A stretch of DNA of 64,000 nt from Linderina pennispora (Eukaryota; Kickxellomycota; Kickxellomycetes; Kickxellales; Kickxellaceae): NCBI RefSeq assembly GCF_002104995.1, contig NW_024468251.1:434001-498000 (forward strand). The letters are read 5' to 3'. The notes beneath the pieces were generated by a model. The model was not told the origin of the DNA and did not search any database. It saw only the letters and a program-made list of their open reading frames with translations. Below, one piece after another: positions 10,691 through 23,979 of this stretch (position 1 is its first letter; every line of letters begins with the position of its first letter). The translations under genes were made by a program, and so were the position numbers.

Positions 10691-11108
10691 TCTGATTGCT
10701 AAAGATCTGTTTTGTTGATTCTTGGAAGGTAATCTAAGAAGACGGGGGTAAAATATAATAGCGGGTAGAAAAAAACCTTGGGCACAATTACAGAGGTGCG
10801 AGATGAAATAGCGGAATAGGGAAAGGGCTGGGAATAAAATAGTGGAGTATCGTAGAAGCGAAGGAAAGGAAAGGAAAGGAGGGAGAGCCGTGGGCAGCGG
10901 ACGCCAACCAGAGGATAAGGCGTGCGCTGCCAGAGCCAATCACACCAAAAAATTTTCACACCGCCGCGTCAGCGAGACTCGTAGCCCAGTGCAGCTGTTG
11001 GAAAAAATTGCAAGGGATTTATTGGAGAGTTGAAGACATGGTTTCGAGCGCCGAACCCCTACGTGGCTCAGCTCACACGACAGAAGCAGCACCAGCACCA
11101 GCACCAGC
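10691..11108. other. Intergenic region upstream of LSM14
   Basis: Between the LSM14 start and the 3' end of the proteasome gene, both on the minus strand. It contains an AAAGG-type purine microsatellite near 10860-10885 and AT-rich promoter-like sequence. No gene seen. Confidence 0.6.
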
Positions 11109-11939
11109 TCAGGCCGAGCGCCCGCCGCGGTTCGTCTTTCTGTCGGCCTCCTCGGCCTTTTCAGCCTCGATGACCTTGATGACCTCTTCGATCTCGGTCA
11201 CGCTGGGCGACCTGCTGCCGTCCTTGGTGACGACCAGAATCTCGATGTTCTTGGCGCCCGTCTGCACGACCTCCAACAGCGACTTTACCGCCAGCTTGAC
11301 GGCCTCCTTCTCATCAATGTCGTCCTTTGTAGTGCTTCTCCAAGAACTCGCGCACCGTCTGCGAGTTGCGTCCAATTGAGTTTGCCTTCCACTCGTAGTA
11401 GATGCCCGACGGGTCCGTCTGGAACAGCTTCGGCGTGTTGTCCGGATCAAATCCGACGATAAGCGTTGAAATGCCGAACGGGCGCCGTCCGCCGCTCTGT
11501 GTGTACTTTTGCTGGATCGCCGCAATGTACCGCGTAATGTACTCCACCGAGGGCGGGTCCTCTACTGTCAGCCGGTGGTTCTGGCACTCCAGGCGCGCGC
11601 GGTCGACCAGAATACGTGCATCGGCCACCAGGCCAGCCGATGCAATGAAAATGTGCTCGTCCAGACGGTGGATCTTGCGCATCGTGCGCGAATCCTGCAG
11701 CTTCAGTGCAGCCTTCTTCTCGACGCCCAGCACGACTGAGTCCGAGCCGCGGATGCCGACCTAACGCCGCATGCTATTAGTGACCTGTATGTGCGTGCTC
11801 TCGCAGAATGTCGGCGCTTGCATGAAATTTCCCAGAAACTTACCGTGCACATGCCCTTGCGCACCGCCTCCTGCGCGTATTCGACCTGGAACAGGTGGCC
11901 ATCAGGCGAGAAAATGGTAAGTGCGCGATCGTAACTCAT
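11109..11939 (-). CDS. PRE6: 20S proteasome subunit alpha type-7 (alpha-4)
   Basis: Non-catalytic alpha-ring subunit of the 20S core. Exon 1 (11939-11844) encodes [20 protein letters not shown], the alpha-subunit signature. An 83-nt intron (11843-11761, GTAAGT donor, CACTAAT branch region, TTAG acceptor) follows. Exon 2 carries [25 protein letters not shown] and [11 protein letters not shown], closely matching human PSMA7 and yeast Pre6, with a Lys/Glu-rich C-terminal tail. One +1 insertion near 11326 (within EKHYK/DDIDEK) splits exon 2; otherwise length is normal. The ring position alpha-4 is supported by the N-terminus and the RRPFGIS segment. Confidence 0.93.
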
Positions 11940-13226
11940 TGTAGATTAGCAAGAAGAAAAAAGGTAGTTGAAGACGAAAAAGCCAAGTCGAATTCACAAT
12001 GCGAAACAGAGCAAAACAAGGCTACCGCGCACTGGGCCACAAGTGGTTACGTAGGCTGAGATTTGGCGAGCTGCTGTCGTGGACTGGGCCGGTCACCTTC
12101 GTGCGTCACCTGTGCAGGCAAAGTGGCGGCGCCAAAGTGACAATATCAAGAGCAGTGTCTCGGATCACGTGGCAGTACGTCCCACCTATTGGCGGTGGAT
12201 CAAACCCCAGTGCAGATCCGGGGTCTGGCCGCTATGACGCTCATGGCTCTTTCCAGCTCTCATTGTTGTTTTCCTGACATCCGGCCGATGTGGCTCTAAA
12301 AGCCCACAGTCAGCGGTGCCGGATTTGAAGCAGCACACAATTCCCACTGGTCTAGCATCGTTGTCAATAGCCAGCTCTGGGCAAAAGCAGAGTCCTGTAT
12401 CACCGCAAGAAGGCCAAGGTACAATGGACTGGATCTTGACAAAGCGCCTGTCTGATCGCAGCTGCTTTGGCAGTACTAGAGGACATGACCTGCGGCCGTT
12501 CTACACCACACCAGTCACCCTCTGAGTCGTTCTTTATTTTCTCCAACATTCTCTACACAGCGCTACCTTCCCACTTTAACTAAGCACTTGTTCCAACTGC
12601 CTCCTGTTCTTTCGTTTGGAAATAGCACGCACTGCCAGTTTTTTTAGTCGTTATCCGTAGGTGCATCCTTCATGAACACTTCAAATCGGCAGTCACACCC
12701 GGCGCTAGGCTGTTTCCTTTGGCCAGAATATTGAAAATCTACTCCTGACCGTGAGCTGATAAGCCTTGGTTGCCTGGATGAAGGCTGTCCTCTACCTCGA
12801 CCGCGCGCTGTATTCGGCTGGTAGCCACGACCATTTAGCGGTGGGTGGTCTAGTAGTTGTTGGCACCAATGCAGTGAATGCCCACGACTGCTATAAACAT
12901 CGGGCAGGCAGGCGATTGGTACGTGAGCCGACTAGCAACGGGCAGGAGTCGTACTGCAATTCGACCCATGCCAAGAAACAGGGACCAATGCTGTCCTACC
13001 ATCGCCGCTGCCTCCGAGTTAGAGACCACGGCCCTGTGCCAGACATTCAATGCGTTGTGTCGCATATCAGCGCATCGATGAAGAAATCCGCGATGCTGTT
13101 GCGGCTTTTCTATATAAGGACTCGCCAAGAGTTGCGGCTTCCACGCTAACCCCCCACTTGTCTTCTTTTTTCCTTTCTGCATTTCGGCATACTCTTCACC
13201 ATTCTAATCTAGCAAAAGGAACAGCA
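11940..13226. other. Intergenic region between divergent proteasome alpha-4 and DnaJ genes
   Basis: About 1.3 kb between two genes transcribed away from each other. Short frames here show no family resemblance and no coding-like composition. A TATATAAGG box at 13111 probably serves the DnaJ gene. Nothing else is recognised. Confidence 0.6.
13111..13119 (+). promoter_or_regulatory. TATA box of the DnaJ-X gene
   Basis: TATATAAGG lies 116 bases upstream of the ATG at 13227, followed by the pyrimidine-rich leader usual for fungal promoters. Sequence-based inference only. Confidence 0.55.
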
Positions 13227-14845
13227 ATGTCGAAGGCTTCACGCCCACCCACATGCATTGCCGTGCAATGCCCGCTTTGCAGCGAATTTGTCGAGTTCGA
13301 CCTCCCAAAGGGCACCGAGCCTGCAATGTGCAATGTCGCGTGCTTTGCCTGCAAGCGCGACTTCCCCATGGACGTCAGCGAGGTCCCGTTCTGGAAGCCA
13401 AACGCCGGCGGATCCGCCAAGGCAGCGTCGCCAAGAGACAGCGCTAGCAAGGACCGTAGTGTGCCAGTGGGCAGCGGCAATGCATCAGGCGGCTCTACCG
13501 GAAACACAGTCACCACCGCCGCCATCGCACAAGCGCAAGGACGGCCGAAGCAAGGGCACAGGTAAGGACAAAAACAGCAAAACATGGGGAGGGGCGGCAA
13601 CAAGCCGCTGCTGGCCCTCTGCAAATGGAATATTCTCGGATATGCTGCGCAAACAATAGGACACGTCTAATAACCCGCCATTTGTTACCAATCGTACACA
13701 TAAACACGCTTTGTAGACGAGAACCCTCTCGAGACCGAGTACTATGACTGGCTCGAGGTGTCGCCGACAGCCACACAGTCCGAAATCAAAAAGAAGTACT
13801 ACGTGCTCGCGCTCAAATACCACCCAGACAAGAACCCGTCAGGCCGAGGCTGAGGACAAGTTCAAGCAGATCTCAGAAGCGTACCAGGTCCTGTCAGACC
13901 CGAAGCTGCGCAAGCAGTACAACGAGCTGGGCGCCGAGAAGAACCGCGAGGAGAACAGCATGATCGACCCGACGTTCTTCTTCAACCAGCTGTTTGGTGG
14001 CGAGCGGTTCGTCAACATGATCGGCGAGCTGAACATCATCGCCGAGCTCAGCTCGGTGGTCGAGGACGCCGAGAACGAGGACGAGGGCAGCGCATCTGAC
14101 GGCAAGGCCATCGAGCACGGCTCGCCGGGCACCGAGCAAGACAAGGCGGCGCGCAAGGCCGAGAAGAAGCGCAAGAAGGAGGAGCAGCTCAAGAAGCAGC
14201 AGGAGGCGGATGCGCGCAACAAGGTGCGGGTGGCGAAGCTGGCTGAGAACCTGAAGAACAAGCTGGACATCTACGTGGAGAACACGCATGCGGACCCGAA
14301 GCGGGCGCTGGCTGCGTGGGAGGCGCAGATCACGGCCGAGGCTGAGGACCTGAAGACAGAATCGCTGGGCGTGGAGCTGCTCCACACGATCGGCCACATC
14401 TACCGCTTCAAGGCCAACAAGTTCCACGAGAAGCAGGAGTTCCTGGGTGGCTTCCGCGGCGTGTACCAGTCGTTCAAGGAGACCGGCCAGATCATCGGCA
14501 GCGCCTACACGACCATCAAGGCCGCCATGGATCTGCAGCGCACGTATGCCGAACTGGCCCGCGCTGAGGAGCGCAGTCCTGTCGCCCGAGGAGAAGCAGC
14601 GCCTGGAGGAGCAGGCCGCCAAGAAGGCGCTCGAGGCGCTGTGGAAGAGCGGCAAGCTGGAGATTGAGAACATTCTGCGCGAGGTGTGCGACGCGGTGCT
14701 GCACGACGCCAGCGCCGACAAGAAGGTGCTGAAGCGGCGAGCGGCTGCGCTCAAGGCCATGGGCGACATCTACTCGGGCGTTGTGGCCGACCCGGACCAG
14801 GTGCCGAACCCGTTCATGCCGTTTGAGACCGGTACCAGCCAGTAG
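13227..14845 (+). CDS. DnaJ (Hsp40) co-chaperone with DnaJ-X domain
   Basis: Class C J-protein of the Caj1/Djp1 type, which stimulates Hsp70. The N-terminal segment has a cysteine-pair pattern (CPLC...CNVACFAC) suggesting a small zinc ribbon. An intron runs 13562-13716 (GTAAGG donor, TTTGTAG acceptor). The J domain follows ([12 protein letters not shown], then HPD in KYHPDKNP), then a charged Lys/Glu helix and the DnaJ-X region ([11 protein letters not shown]-like, [11 protein letters not shown]) ending in [13 protein letters not shown]. Three +1 insertions disturb the frame: between 13480 and 13520, near 13845 and near 14575. With these removed the protein joins through [11 protein letters not shown], as in other fungal members. 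Confidence 0.9.
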
Positions 14846-16031
<1,186 letters not shown>

Positions 16032-16316
16032 GTTCTGTGCTTTTCCCCGGCTCTAGTAAATTCTTTCTGGATTTGTTGTTTTGTGTCAACGGAGATTTCA
16101 CTTTCGGAAAGCTTTGGGTTTTGCCGCTGGTGCAGATTTGATCCGTGATCTACCGATTTAGCACATGCCTCAATTTTTTTTTTTTGCTGATCTGGCGGCT
16201 GGCTGTGGCAAAATCCTGTGGACGGGCTCGGCACAAAAAATTCTTCACTCGCACTTTTTCTTCTCTCCCAGTACCTGCTCTCCTCGCGTATATCTGTTTA
16301 TTTCACATTATCATAG

Positions 16317-18768
16317 ATGGCTCCAGCAAAGAGCAAGGCAGGCAACAGCAAGAAGCGCACGGCTTCGAACCGCGCGGCGCGCGAGCCCGAGGTCCGTTTC
16401 CCCAAGAACTCAAACATCGAAGTCCCGTCGGACGAGGAGGTTGACAGCGACCTTGAGGAGGATGTCGAGGAGGGTGATTTTGACGAAATGCTCAAGATGA
16501 TGGCTGAGGAGCAGGGCATTGACTCTGGCGAAGAGGGAGGCGAGGTTGAGGACGACTATATTGCAGGTGATAGCCTGGACGAGGAGGATCAGGAGGAGGA
16601 GGATGGTGATGAGGATGTCAGTGACTCCGACATCGAGGGCGATAGCGAAGATGCCAGTGACGACGAAGATGACGATCTATTGTTGGCGCCTTCTGCTTCC
16701 CGGTCCACCGACGATCTGGCCACGGCAGTCGATAGTAACTCTGAGGGCGAGGGCGAGGGCGAGGGCGAGGACAAGCAGCTGACGATCCGCGACTTTGGCG
16801 ACGATCTCGAGGCTTGGAAGGAATACCGCAAGACTCTGCCTACCATCGAGGCTGGGTACGCCAGCGACTCGTCAACCGAAGAGCCGTCCAACACTATCGG
16901 CAATGTGCCAATTGAGTGGTACGAGGACTACCCGCATATCGGGTATGACATTGACGGCAAGCGGATACTGCGGCCGGCGACCAGCGACGAGCTGGACAAG
17001 TTCCTTGAGAACCAGGACAACCCTGACGTGTTCCGCACGGGCCGCGACGAGGTCAACCAGCAGAACGTCAAGCTCACCGACGAGGAGATCGATATCATCC
17101 GGCGTATCCAGGGCGGCAGCATCCCGGACGCCGACTTCAACCAGTACGAGGACACCGTCGAGTGGTTCACATCAAAGACCATGCAGACGCCTGTCACCGG
17201 CGCACCCGTGTCCAAGCGCGGCTTTGTGCGCTCCAAGTGGGAGCATAAGCGCGTCATGCAGATCGTGCCGCCTCATCCGTCAAGGCAAGATCACGCCGGG
17301 CAAGCCCAAGCAGGAGAAGCCGCGCTTCTACGATGTGTGGGAGAATGCCGATGAGGAGAGCGCCGACGCGCAGTCGTCGCGTCGCCCGCTGCGTTTGGCC
17401 GCCCCGCGTCTGGCGCTGCCGTCGCACGAGGAGAGCTATCACCCGCCGCCCGAGTACCTGCCGACCGACAAGGAGCGCGAGGCGTGGCTGGAGCAAGACC
17501 CAGACAGCCGCAAGCGCAACTTCCTGCCGCAGGACTTCCAGAACCTGCGCTCGGTGCCGGGCTACCAAAAGTTTTTGCATGAGCGGTTCCAGCGCTGCCT
17601 GGATCTGTACATGGCCCCGCGCATGATCAAGAAGACATCGCAGCTCAATGCCGAGGAGCTGATGCCCAAGCTGCCTGACCCTCGCGACCTGCGGCCCTTC
17701 CCGGCTGCTGAGGCCCTGGTCTACACAGGGCACACCGGCCGCGTGCGCTCGATCTCGATCGACCCGACCGGCCTGTGGCTGCTGTCAGGGTCCGACGACG
17801 GTACCGTGCGTCTGTGGGAGATTGTCACCGGCCGGTGCGCCCAGATCTGGGACCTGAAGGACGTCATCCACACGGTTGCCTGGTGCCCGAACCCTGAAGT
17901 GTGCGCCATTCACTGCAGCCAGCGGCAGTCGTGTCGTAGTCATTGTGCCCACGGAGCTGTGCAGCGATCAAAAGCTGCTTGTCACGGAGGAATTCGTCAA
18001 GGCCGGCTTTGCCTCGACCGCTAATGACGACGGAGGAGGAGGAAGACGCAGCGTCGCTGCCCGTCAGTTGGGACATGCCGCCCAGCAGCGAGCAGTCGCA
18101 GGGCATCTACATCTCGGTTGTATTCCACAAGGCTGTCAAGTCGCTGGCGTGGCACAAGCGCGGTGACTACTGGGCAACCGTCACTGCCGAGGAGGGAGGT
18201 GCATCGGTGCTGATTCACCAGATGACCAAGCACAAGTCGCAGCGGCCGTTCCGCAAGCTCAAGGGTGCCGTGCAGACCGTCAAGTTCCACCCGAACACGG
18301 CCCTGGTTCATTGCCGCCACGCAGCGGTACGTGCGCATCTACAACCTGATGCAGCAGGCGCTGGTCAAGACGCTGCAGCCGGGTGTCAAGTGGATTTCCA
18401 GCGTCGACGTGCACCCGCAGGGCGACAACGTCATTGTCGGTTCGTACGACAAGAAGCTTGCATGGTTTGATATGGATCTGTCTGTCAAGCCGTACCGCTC
18501 GATCCGCTACCACAAGCAGGCAATCCGCCAGGTCAGCTACAGCCGCAAGTACCCGCTGTTTGCCACCGCGTCTGATGACGGCTCGCTGCAGGTCTACCAC
18601 GGCATGGTGTACCAGGATCTGAACATGAACCCGCTGATCGTGCCCCTCAAGATCCTGCGTGGCCACGAGATCCGCAACTCGCTTGGTGTCCTCGACTGCC
18701 TGTTCCATCCGATCCAGCCCTGGCTTTTGTCTGCTGGCGCTGATGGCACAATCCGTCTCTGGACATAA
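16317..18768 (+). CDS. ERB1: Ribosome biogenesis protein ERB1/BOP1
   Basis: Component of the PeBoW complex (with Nop7 and Ytm1), needed for 27S pre-rRNA processing and 60S assembly in the nucleolus. It has a basic start, then a long acidic region with an [11 protein letters not shown] run. The BOP1 N-terminal domain contains [18 protein letters not shown], the helix [15 protein letters not shown] and [14 protein letters not shown]-terminal WD40 propeller follows ([31 protein letters not shown], terminal ADGTIRLWT). Four +1 insertions (near 17270, 17910, 18025 and 18305) break the frame; at the first, deleting one C restores [10 protein letters not shown], as expected for the family. Full length is about 815 residues. 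Confidence 0.93.
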
Positions 18769-19383
18769 TCACTAGAAGCGTATGGTTTTTTTTGGTATGG
18801 TACATTTCAGACAAAAGTATAAAAATGGATAAAGGTTGAAGCAAGAAAGGGCCCATTTCTCCTCAGCTAGGTGTGAGCTAAAGCGAGACAGGCAAACAGG
18901 AAAAAGTATGATGCCGATGAATAGTGGTGGTTTGGGTGGTTGGTGGTTATTATGCTTGCATGCACGCATGCGCTGCGGGGTACAAGTAGGGGACAGCGTG
19001 TGTACCTCACATGTGTGTTCGGATATAGACACCAGGGGAGCTGCAGGACAAGGCACTCGTAGCCTGCATTGCATTCTCAATCGACGGCACCCAGCGTCGC
19101 AGCGCCAAAAAGGAGGGAGTGCAGTAGAGACGAAGAAGGGAAAAGGAACGGTGCGTGTGAACCGAGGAGGACCCGTGCGTAATTTTTTGGCTGATGCAGT
19201 AGGGCGACAATCCGCTCCTCTAAAAAGAGGGGGTTGCACTCCACACCAGGCCTCGCAGAGAGAGGAAACGCACGCCTGCTCTCGATACAGGGACCTGCCG
19301 CTATCCAACAAACAACCAAGCACTGCCCATTCCCCCCTCTCGTCTTCTCGTCCCCCCGCACACACATGGTGGACGCAGCGAGT
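18769..19383. other. Intergenic region between convergent ERB1 and zinc-finger genes
   Basis: Three-prime flanks of two convergent genes. Nothing gene-like. Contains a short alternating purine-pyrimidine tract (TGCATGCACGCATGCGC) near 18958. Confidence 0.6.
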
Positions 19384-20371
19384 TCAGCCTGCCTTTACGC
19401 CCATCATATCGACCAGAACCTGAGCAGCCTAAAACAAAAATCGCCCAAATTGGTTAACCGTGTTCTCTTGTATCTGCAATCGGCAATAAACGGAATGCAT
19501 ATGTATAATGAATTGTGCATTAGGAGGGGAGAGGAGGCAAAGGCGCCCTTTTGCGCTCATAGCAACAAGCGGCATGTGTGGGAGCCAATTAAGAGCGGAG
19601 TTTCAAACAGCCCTTTCTGCAAGCAAAAGAAATATCGACGGCGAATCAATATTTACAACAAGCGGCCACAAACACATTAAAGCGAAGGCGCTCCCCCACC
19701 ACTCGCCAGCCCTTATCCCGGCCGGCCAGCAATAGCCCCATCGACTCCTCATCACTTAAGGAACACACCAGGGCGCACATACTGCGAACCCGGTTGTCAG
19801 ACAAAAAAGAGCATAAAAAGGGGATGGACGTGTGCTGGAATTATTTCATGCGTTTAGAGTAAGGATCTCCCCGGCAGCAAAAACTACACTTTTCTCCACC
19901 TCCCCCGCACCAACAATAAAAAGCGTCGCTTACCTCCATCATCTGGACTTGCTGGTGCTTGGTCAAGTTGTACTTCAAGCAGGCCTCCCAGGCATCGTGG
20001 TGCTCCCACAAGTGCTTGTGAAGGCAGCTCCGGTGCTTGTACCGTTTGCCGCACACCCCGCACACGCACGCCGTCCTCCCCGGGCTCGCACTCGAGCGCC
20101 CGCCGGGGCTGCTGGGTTCGGGTGAGCTGCTCGAGTACCGGCCAAAGCTCGACCGCCGAGTGTGAAGTGGGATACGTGCCGACTGCAGGTGGACTAGGCG
20201 AGAGAAACAGAAGAGAAACAAGTGGTCAGCTTGGTAATTTGCTCGGGGTTCAGGAGATTGCCGTCGAGTAGAAAAAAAGCTACGAAGAAAAACCCAACGC
20301 TATGAATGAACTACTAGGACAGGGGAAAGCTAAGAGAACTTACGCTTGTCTGTCGTCATAGTTGTCATCAT
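19384..20371 (-). CDS. Small C2H2 zinc-finger protein, three exons
   Basis: Exons reconstructed from splice sites: 20371-20344 (MMTTMTTDK), 20193-19934 and 19428-19384, giving 110 residues. Introns are 150 nt (GTAAGT donor) and 505 nt (GTAAGC donor, GTTTTAG acceptor). The second exon carries a Ser/Pro-rich stretch, then one C2H2 finger, C-x2-C-x12-H-x3-H, in CGVCGKRYKHRSCLHKHLWE. Next comes a helix (KYNLTKHQQVQMME) that continues in exon 3 as AAQVLVDMMGVKAG. The exon 3 join is supported by reading phase and by the smooth helix. Probably nuclear; target unknown. An alternative short ending at an internal AG (near 19795) is possible but less convincing. Confidence 0.75.
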
Positions 20372-21246
20372 CTTAAGAAAGTCTTAAATCGTTGTTGGAA
20401 ATAGAGAGGGTTGGCTGAATAGAAGAGAAAAAAGCTGTCAAGAGGCAAGCGAGTGAGAAAAGAAACAGCCTTTCCAGCTTTTTTGTATAAATGTGTTCTA
20501 TTTCGTCCGGGAATTATTTTTTTGAAAAAGCGCACGTTTTAAGCCAAAAGCGCCAGCATAATTTCGGGCCTGATCCAATTTGATTTCCCGGGATAAAGGT
20601 CGAACCGCGCTATGCAGCTCGAGTGTCCGCATGACCTGGCAGGCGTTCGTTTATGGAAATCTTTTTTAGCCCAAGTAATAACAACATTGCAGCAGCAAAT
20701 AGCGGCATGTCCCCCAATTTATCCTGATGCAGAACCGATGTGCCAGTGGCAGCCATGTGCGTTAGGAGACCATGGTATCGAACAGGATCATTTGATAGCA
20801 GCCCCATGCATAAGAAAAAAGGAGATTAAGATAACTGGTGGCAGTAGTCGCCATCAACAATGGCGTGTGAGTACCACCAGTCCAGCGCCAACAGAAAAAA
20901 GAGTGTTTTGCATTGCATGACGGAATAGGGAGGCACTATGATGCCATGGCTGGATATGGTGGTCGCATGTTCTTCATAGCCGAGGAATGCATGTCCAATA
21001 GTAACCGTGTTCAGGTTTCTTGTACTTGAGGAAGGCCCACCCTAGTCCATGCTTAGGAAGGATCACATCATTTCACACGGGACAGGCAAACCATCTCGAG
21101 TTGTAAAGACCGCACGCAGCTATATGCCACCATCATGTGGGAATTGGGTTCATGTTACTAATGGGCATGACACAAATGCAAACGACATGGCATAGGCACC
21201 CCTCTGCCTTTTGCGGTCCCCTTTATGTCTATGCCATCCCAAAAGT
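20372..21246. other. Gene-poor stretch
   Basis: Upstream flank of the zinc-finger gene, then about 800 bases with no recognisable gene. Base composition is more AT-rich than in the genes to the left. Confidence 0.55.
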
Positions 21247-22116
21247 ATGCAGCTCCAATACTATGGCCGATCAAGGTTGGCTGGGAGGTGGTCATTCTGG
21301 GAAAGTGTTCAGTTAATGATATCGAGTTCACTGCTATGGCTTTTTTCTAAAGTGGTGTCTGCTGCTCAGCACCTTCCTGTGCTCATCTTGGAGCGCATGG
21401 CCGATTATTTTGAATACGCAAACCTTGCGACTTGCAGTCACCACGAAGAGGCAGCAGTCTACAGAATTATCCAACTCTCTCAGCTAAATCAAGCTTCATC
21501 TGACGGAATTGCCTTCCCAATCCTCGAAACATTGGTTTTCCATAGCCTCTATCTGTTTGCAGATAAAACTCTATTATGTGGAGCCGAGCAGTCACTTGCT
21601 TCCCTAGACATGCATGTTTTGGACAATACTATCAAGGTATACAGACGGGTCAACTTGCTGGACAAGAGACGGTTAGTAGCACTAAATCAGGTGGCATTTA
21701 TGAGTTCTAGCAGCAGCCGACCTAAGGTTTCCACGGACAATATCACGCTTTTACTCTGCACCTTCCACCATACACTGGTGATTAAGCTCAGCGACGGCCT
21801 CGATATTGACTTCACCATCCTTTACCCGCACGTCAGGAGCCTTGCCCAGACTGTCAGTGTCCTGAAAATCCCTGCACTGGAATCTACACGCGAGGAGATT
21901 CTCCACCTAATTGGGACTCTGCCACTCGTCAAAGTACTTGCCGTGGCTTGTCGCCGACATACTCCTCCGAGAGATGGAACCAGTATGCAAAGAGAAGCCA
22001 GATATCGAAGAGATCTAGTTGTGTCTTCAGTGGGCATCGGCTGGCTCATTAATCATGGTTGTCAAACTATAGCCTGTGAGGATATAGCAGCTGCCACTGG
22101 TCTCCCCATCTCTTGA
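21247..22116 (+). pseudogene. Shortened F-box-like family protein or its remnant
   Basis: An open frame of 289 codons from the ATG at 21247. About 40 residues in, an F-box-like helix start (LPVLILERMADYFEY) is followed by repeated Leu-rich segments such as AFPILETLVFHSLYLF and ILHLIGTLPLVKVL. This is reminiscent of the large expanded F-box/leucine-rich families of Kickxellales. Those are usually 450-600 residues, so this looks truncated, lacking most of the repeat region. The N-terminal 35 residues before the F-box have no counterpart I know. It could be expressed, but shortness and decayed surroundings favour a relic. Confidence 0.4.
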
Positions 22117-22921
22117 ACGCTACAGTGTGTTGGCATCAGCCTGGAACAACCAGGTGGAGGCGTGCAAGCTGCCTGTCTGATGGTCATTCTGGTGCTACGT
22201 TGTCCCTCAATCCACATATTTCTATCTTTTTTCAGTAAAAATTTCGCCACGCCCCGCTCTGAGCTCATGGGCAACAGCATATTCGCTGGGTTTGTCCCTC
22301 GTTTGAGCACCGCCCGCCCCTAGGCTTTCTTGAGATGCTTCATTTACTCATTTTCATCGGCAATATATTTCTTCAGAAAGCTTCATAGCATATATCCAAC
22401 CAAGCATTCAGTCAAGCAAATAGGAAATGCTATCTACTCTGTTTTAGCGAGTGATATCCATGTTTATGTAATGAAATGCTGACGAGTATTTATGGATCAA
22501 AACACCTACGCCACAACGGCCAGTCGTACTATTCCAGACAATTAACATCACTACTTAGACAGGCACCAACACCTTCAGTCCAGGATTCCTCCTTCCTTTT
22601 TTCACATTTCATATTTCTAGACGTTCAATAATATGTCGTGGAAAACCATTTGAAAAGTAAACGCGTTTCGAGTAGCTGCAGGAGGTTGCCCCAGAGTATA
22701 TCATACGTCTGATACCACGCCATATACCACCGTGTGTTTCGATACAGGCTAATGAGAGTGATGCCAGTGGGTAAGGTGGCAAACCATGTGCTCATGACAG
22801 TGTTGTTAGTAATACACACAACCTGGGATCTGGGTACATGAGGAACTAATACTACAGTACTGTATCATTGCTGTGGCGTCAACGGTCCTACGCGCGAGCG
22901 TTTTCGACTCCCCTGCCCCAT
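22117..22921. other. Gene-poor stretch
   Basis: AT-rich DNA with no recognisable gene. A short minus-strand frame near 22625-22819 is Leu/Trp-rich and might be another F-box-family scrap, but it is too short to call. Confidence 0.45.
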
Positions 22922-23336
22922 ATGGCTAGGTTCGACATTTACGCCAAGAAAAGCAGACAGAAGCATCTGTCAACCTTGGTCAAGGGCAGTTTTGTGTGCA
23001 TGCTGCCTGTCCAGAGTGGCTTCGATCCCCTGCATCTTGTCAAGGTCCAAAACATGTGCCCAAACCCAAAGGCGTCTGCAACCAGATGCGCAAGATGCTC
23101 AGGCGTGGAGGCTACTTTACCACCCACGTGTTGTACCTTACTGATAAGTTTGATGAGAGCAACAAACTGTACAAGAAGGTCTCACTGGAGCCTATGCGTG
23201 ACGACAGCATTGGCCCCAAGGCTTCGTACAGAATCATGATGTCCTAGTGGCTGCACCTGATGGCCTGATTGCTGGTGCCATGCTCGACACCTTCACCCCA
23301 GTGTGTCGCATCGTTGACTGCAACCTGTTCGACTAA
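22922..23336 (+). pseudogene. Decayed gene, family not recognised
   Basis: Three protein-like segments follow one another in different frames. First, from 22922, MARFDIYAKKSRQKHLST and on. Second, from about 23050, CNQMRKMLRRGGYFTTHVL through YRIMMS. Third, ending at the TAA at 23334, VLVAAPDGLIAGAMLDTF through CNLFD. Codon use resembles the coding genes. The shifts between segments are +2 (or -1), unlike the +1-only lesions elsewhere, which argues for true decay. I do not recognise the family. Confidence 0.45.
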
Positions 23337-23979
23337 GATTGGTATGTTGTTATTTCCAATATCTAACAAAACCCTTGCCATACTATGTGTGGTGAATAAG
23401 AAAAAACGGTGGTTGGTGATTTTTGCTCAGCGATAAAGCGCTGATCCTCCGGCTAATTCTTTTAGTATATTTCAGAGGGCACTCTTGAATCCTAATGATG
23501 GGGAGCTTACCCGATTTGGACAGACATGTGGTCATTTTGTACTGCCAAAAGTATATGCCGCAAACACAAATAGATTAGCGTATTGTTCTCAGCGGATCCG
23601 CAATACATGTGGAGCTGCAGGTCCACAGTGAGTGTGAAGAGAGAGAGGTAATTTGAGTGCCGAGAGTGGAAGAAAGCATAGGTGGTCACTGGCTAGTGCC
23701 ATTTATCGAATGCTCTTCTGTTTACAAAGTCTGCATTTTTGAGCGATATAAAAGAGGCATATAATCTCCAAAGCAATACACTTGGTCTACCTTCAGATAG
23801 TTTCTTTTTCACTATTATTCCACACTCTCATTAGCATACCTAAATCTAGCTTTCTTTTTCTTGAAAACCTTCGCAAGCTTTCTACATCAGCTAGGTAAGA
23901 AGCAACTTCACAATATGCCTCATGTCTAATTGGAACAAGTACTTTACTACAAACCTACATTTACCATGTTGTAGGACGC
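23337..23979. other. Promoter-like region of the low-complexity locus
   Basis: No gene. Contains a TATA box at 23747. A possible leader intron runs from a GTAAGA donor near 23894 to TTGTAG at about 23974, just before an ATG. Confidence 0.45.
23747..23754 (+). promoter_or_regulatory. TATA box
   Basis: TATAAAAG about 230 bases upstream of the ATG at 23980, followed by a pyrimidine-rich leader. It suggests that the low-complexity locus downstream is, or was, transcribed. Confidence 0.5.
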
